A stretch of DNA of 6,874 nt from an uncultured Pseudomonadota bacterium (GTDB lineage Bacteria; SAR324; NAC60-12): contig CAJXDX010000094.1 in NCBI GenBank assembly GCA_913052275.1, forward strand, positions 1-6,874, given 5' to 3'. The notes beneath the pieces are model-generated. The model did not search any database. It was given only the letters and a program-made list of their open reading frames with translations, and was not told the DNA's origin. Shown here piece after piece: positions 5,910 through 6,874 of this stretch. Numbering within the stretch: position 1 is the first letter of the stretch; each line of letters opens with the position of its first letter. Position numbers and translations under genes: made by a program.

Positions 5910-6874
5910 TCAGGGGCAGGTAAGTTTTCCGGAATATTGCTTTCCGAATAGCACTGCTAATTTTTTGGCTAAAGGCAGTGTAATTAACAGGTCAAGTTTT
6001 GAATCATTATCTGCATCAATAATGACTATTTCTGCTGGTGTTGCACCATCCTCTTCTGTAGTTGCGGCAAAAGATACTGATGATGCATAGCCTGTGGCTG
6101 ACGATGTGTCGCTGAGAGTCAATGAGAAGTCTCCAGTTAATAGTGAAACTCCTGGAGTACTGACAAGGAATCGATGGCCAACAACAAAGTCCATTTTATT
6201 GTCATGGTTAAAATCTGCTGAAGCCATTGTTCCAGGGCCTCTGCCTGAGTTTATAGCGACATGCGAAGCAAAATTCCCATTTCCTTTTCCATAAATTAAT
6301 GAGAGAGTATTATCCCCCGAATTACTGACAGCAAGATCAGGATTGCCGTCACAATTCCAGTCCCCGGTAATCATGTCTATTGGAGAACTGCCTACAGCAT
6401 AGCTGGTTGTCTTTTTGCTGAAAGAACCTGTTCCGCTGTTAAGCCAGATTTGTACCTGAGTACTGTCTCTTAATAATACTGCTAAATCAGCATCAGAATC
6501 TGCATCCCAATCTCCACTTGCTGCACGGATTGGACGTTCATTAACTGATAATGTCTGGGAAACAGAAAAAACTCCGTTACTGTTTTGAAGTATGGAAACA
6601 CTGCTGTTGTCACGGTTTACAACAGCCAGATCAGTTTGGTTGTCATTGTTCCAGTCTCCTGAAATTATGTTCAACGGGACGTCACCGACCTCGATGCTGC
6701 CGTTATCATAAAAATTCGCACTACCATCATTGAGCAAAAATTTAATTTTATCCTCATCAGAATGTGTCACCACTAAATCAGTAATGTTGTCTCCTGTATA
6801 ATCAACTGAAACGATATCTTGTCTCCATTCCTCTGTTGTTGGAGTAATTGTACTCGAAACAAATGGGAAACGGC
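5910..6874 (-). CDS. FG-GAP/VCBS repeat protein, 5' end cut by window
   Basis: The frame is open from the right edge (first full codon 6872-6870) to a TGA at 5912-5910, giving 320 visible residues. A GTG at 6773 could be read as a start, but coding clearly extends above it: the upstream residues form another complete repeat (VDYTGDNITDLVV), so the true start lies outside the window. Six calcium-binding-type loops of the form DxxxDxxxD-L/F are seen, starting at visible residues 24, 73, 121, 171, 220 and 286, for example GDWNNDNQTDLAV and GDWNCDGNPDLAV. Between them are strands such as SVSILQNSNGVF. Such repeats fold as blades of an integrin-like beta-propeller, usually secreted or on the cell surface, with roles in binding or adhesion. 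No catalytic domain is visible, and the signal peptide would be off-window. The protein ends soon after the last blade, at KLTCP, with no sorting domain recognised. Its partner or ligand cannot be told. Confidence 0.88.
   Translation of the reverse strand, partial: RFPFVSSTITPTTEEWRQDIVSVDYTGDNITDLVVTHSDEDKIKFLLNDGSANFYDNGSIEVGDVPLNIISGDWNNDNQTDLAVVNRDNSSVSILQNSNGVFSVSQTLSVNERPIRAASGDWDADSDADLAVLLRDSTQVQIWLNSGTGSFSKKTTSYAVGSSPIDMITGDWNCDGNPDLAVSNSGDNTLSLIYGKGNGNFASHVAINSGRGPGTMASADFNHDNKMDFVVGHRFLVSTPGVSLLTGDFSLTLSDTSSATGYASSVSFAATTEEDGATPAEIVIIDADNDSKLDLLITLPLAKKLAVLFGKQYSGKLTCP
5991..6803 (-). repeat. array of six FG-GAP repeat loops, period about 49 residues
   Basis: The Asp-rich loops of the FG-GAP protein recur at intervals of 49, 48, 50 and 49 residues (about 147 bases), then 66 for the last step. 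The core is G-D-W-[ND]-x-D-x-x-x-D-L-A-V in the middle three copies and more divergent in the outer ones. The longer last interval contains an extra stretch rich in Ser and Thr (near visible residues 247-275). The copies differ enough in sequence that recent duplication is not suggested. Confidence 0.8.

Overview
The window is AT-rich bacterial DNA in which every supportable gene lies on the minus strand, so transcription runs from high to low coordinates. The gene types point to a respiring, probably Gram-negative, proteobacterium-like organism: a YdiJ-type flavin/iron-sulfur dehydrogenase, an acyl-CoA isomerase, a CcsA/HemX/YpjD-type membrane protein and an FG-GAP repeat protein. Nothing fixes the lineage more closely. 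None of the four internal start codons has a good Shine-Dalgarno sequence at normal spacing, which is a trait of this genome or at least of this locus.

Layout in order of transcription. (1) 6872-5910: the C-terminal part of a beta-propeller-like FG-GAP/VCBS repeat protein whose start lies beyond the right edge. (2) 5909-5695: a 215-base intergenic stretch with a plausible sigma70-type promoter (TTGACG, 17 bases, TACACT) and a small palindrome near the predicted transcription start. (3) 5694-4858: a multi-pass membrane protein of the CcsA/HemX/YpjD group. (4) 4834-3842: a polyprenyl diphosphate synthase homologue that has lost both Asp-rich catalytic motifs. (5) 3840-3028: an enoyl-CoA hydratase/isomerase family protein that closely resembles delta3,5-delta2,4-dienoyl-CoA isomerase (ECH1) and keeps its three acidic catalytic residues. 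(6) 2924 to beyond the left edge: a YdiJ-like D-2-hydroxyglutarate dehydrogenase, 974 residues visible with only the last few dozen missing.

Genes 3 to 5 are packed with gaps of 23 bases and 1 base and are almost certainly one operon. YdiJ follows after 103 bases and may be read through or have its own promoter. The genes share an acyl-CoA/2-hydroxyacid oxidation and membrane-respiratory flavour: the isomerase would let beta-oxidation handle odd-position double bonds, and YdiJ would pass electrons from a 2-hydroxyacid to the respiratory chain. How the prenyl-synthase-like protein and the HemX-like membrane protein fit in is unknown.

The most unusual item is the prenyl synthase homologue. It keeps the fold signature (conserved RR, GD, K and Q positions) but has HQHIKT where HDDxxD is expected and TDLNE where DDxxD is expected. 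It is therefore likely a non-catalytic subunit or a repurposed protein. No RNA genes, CRISPR arrays or insertion sequences were seen.
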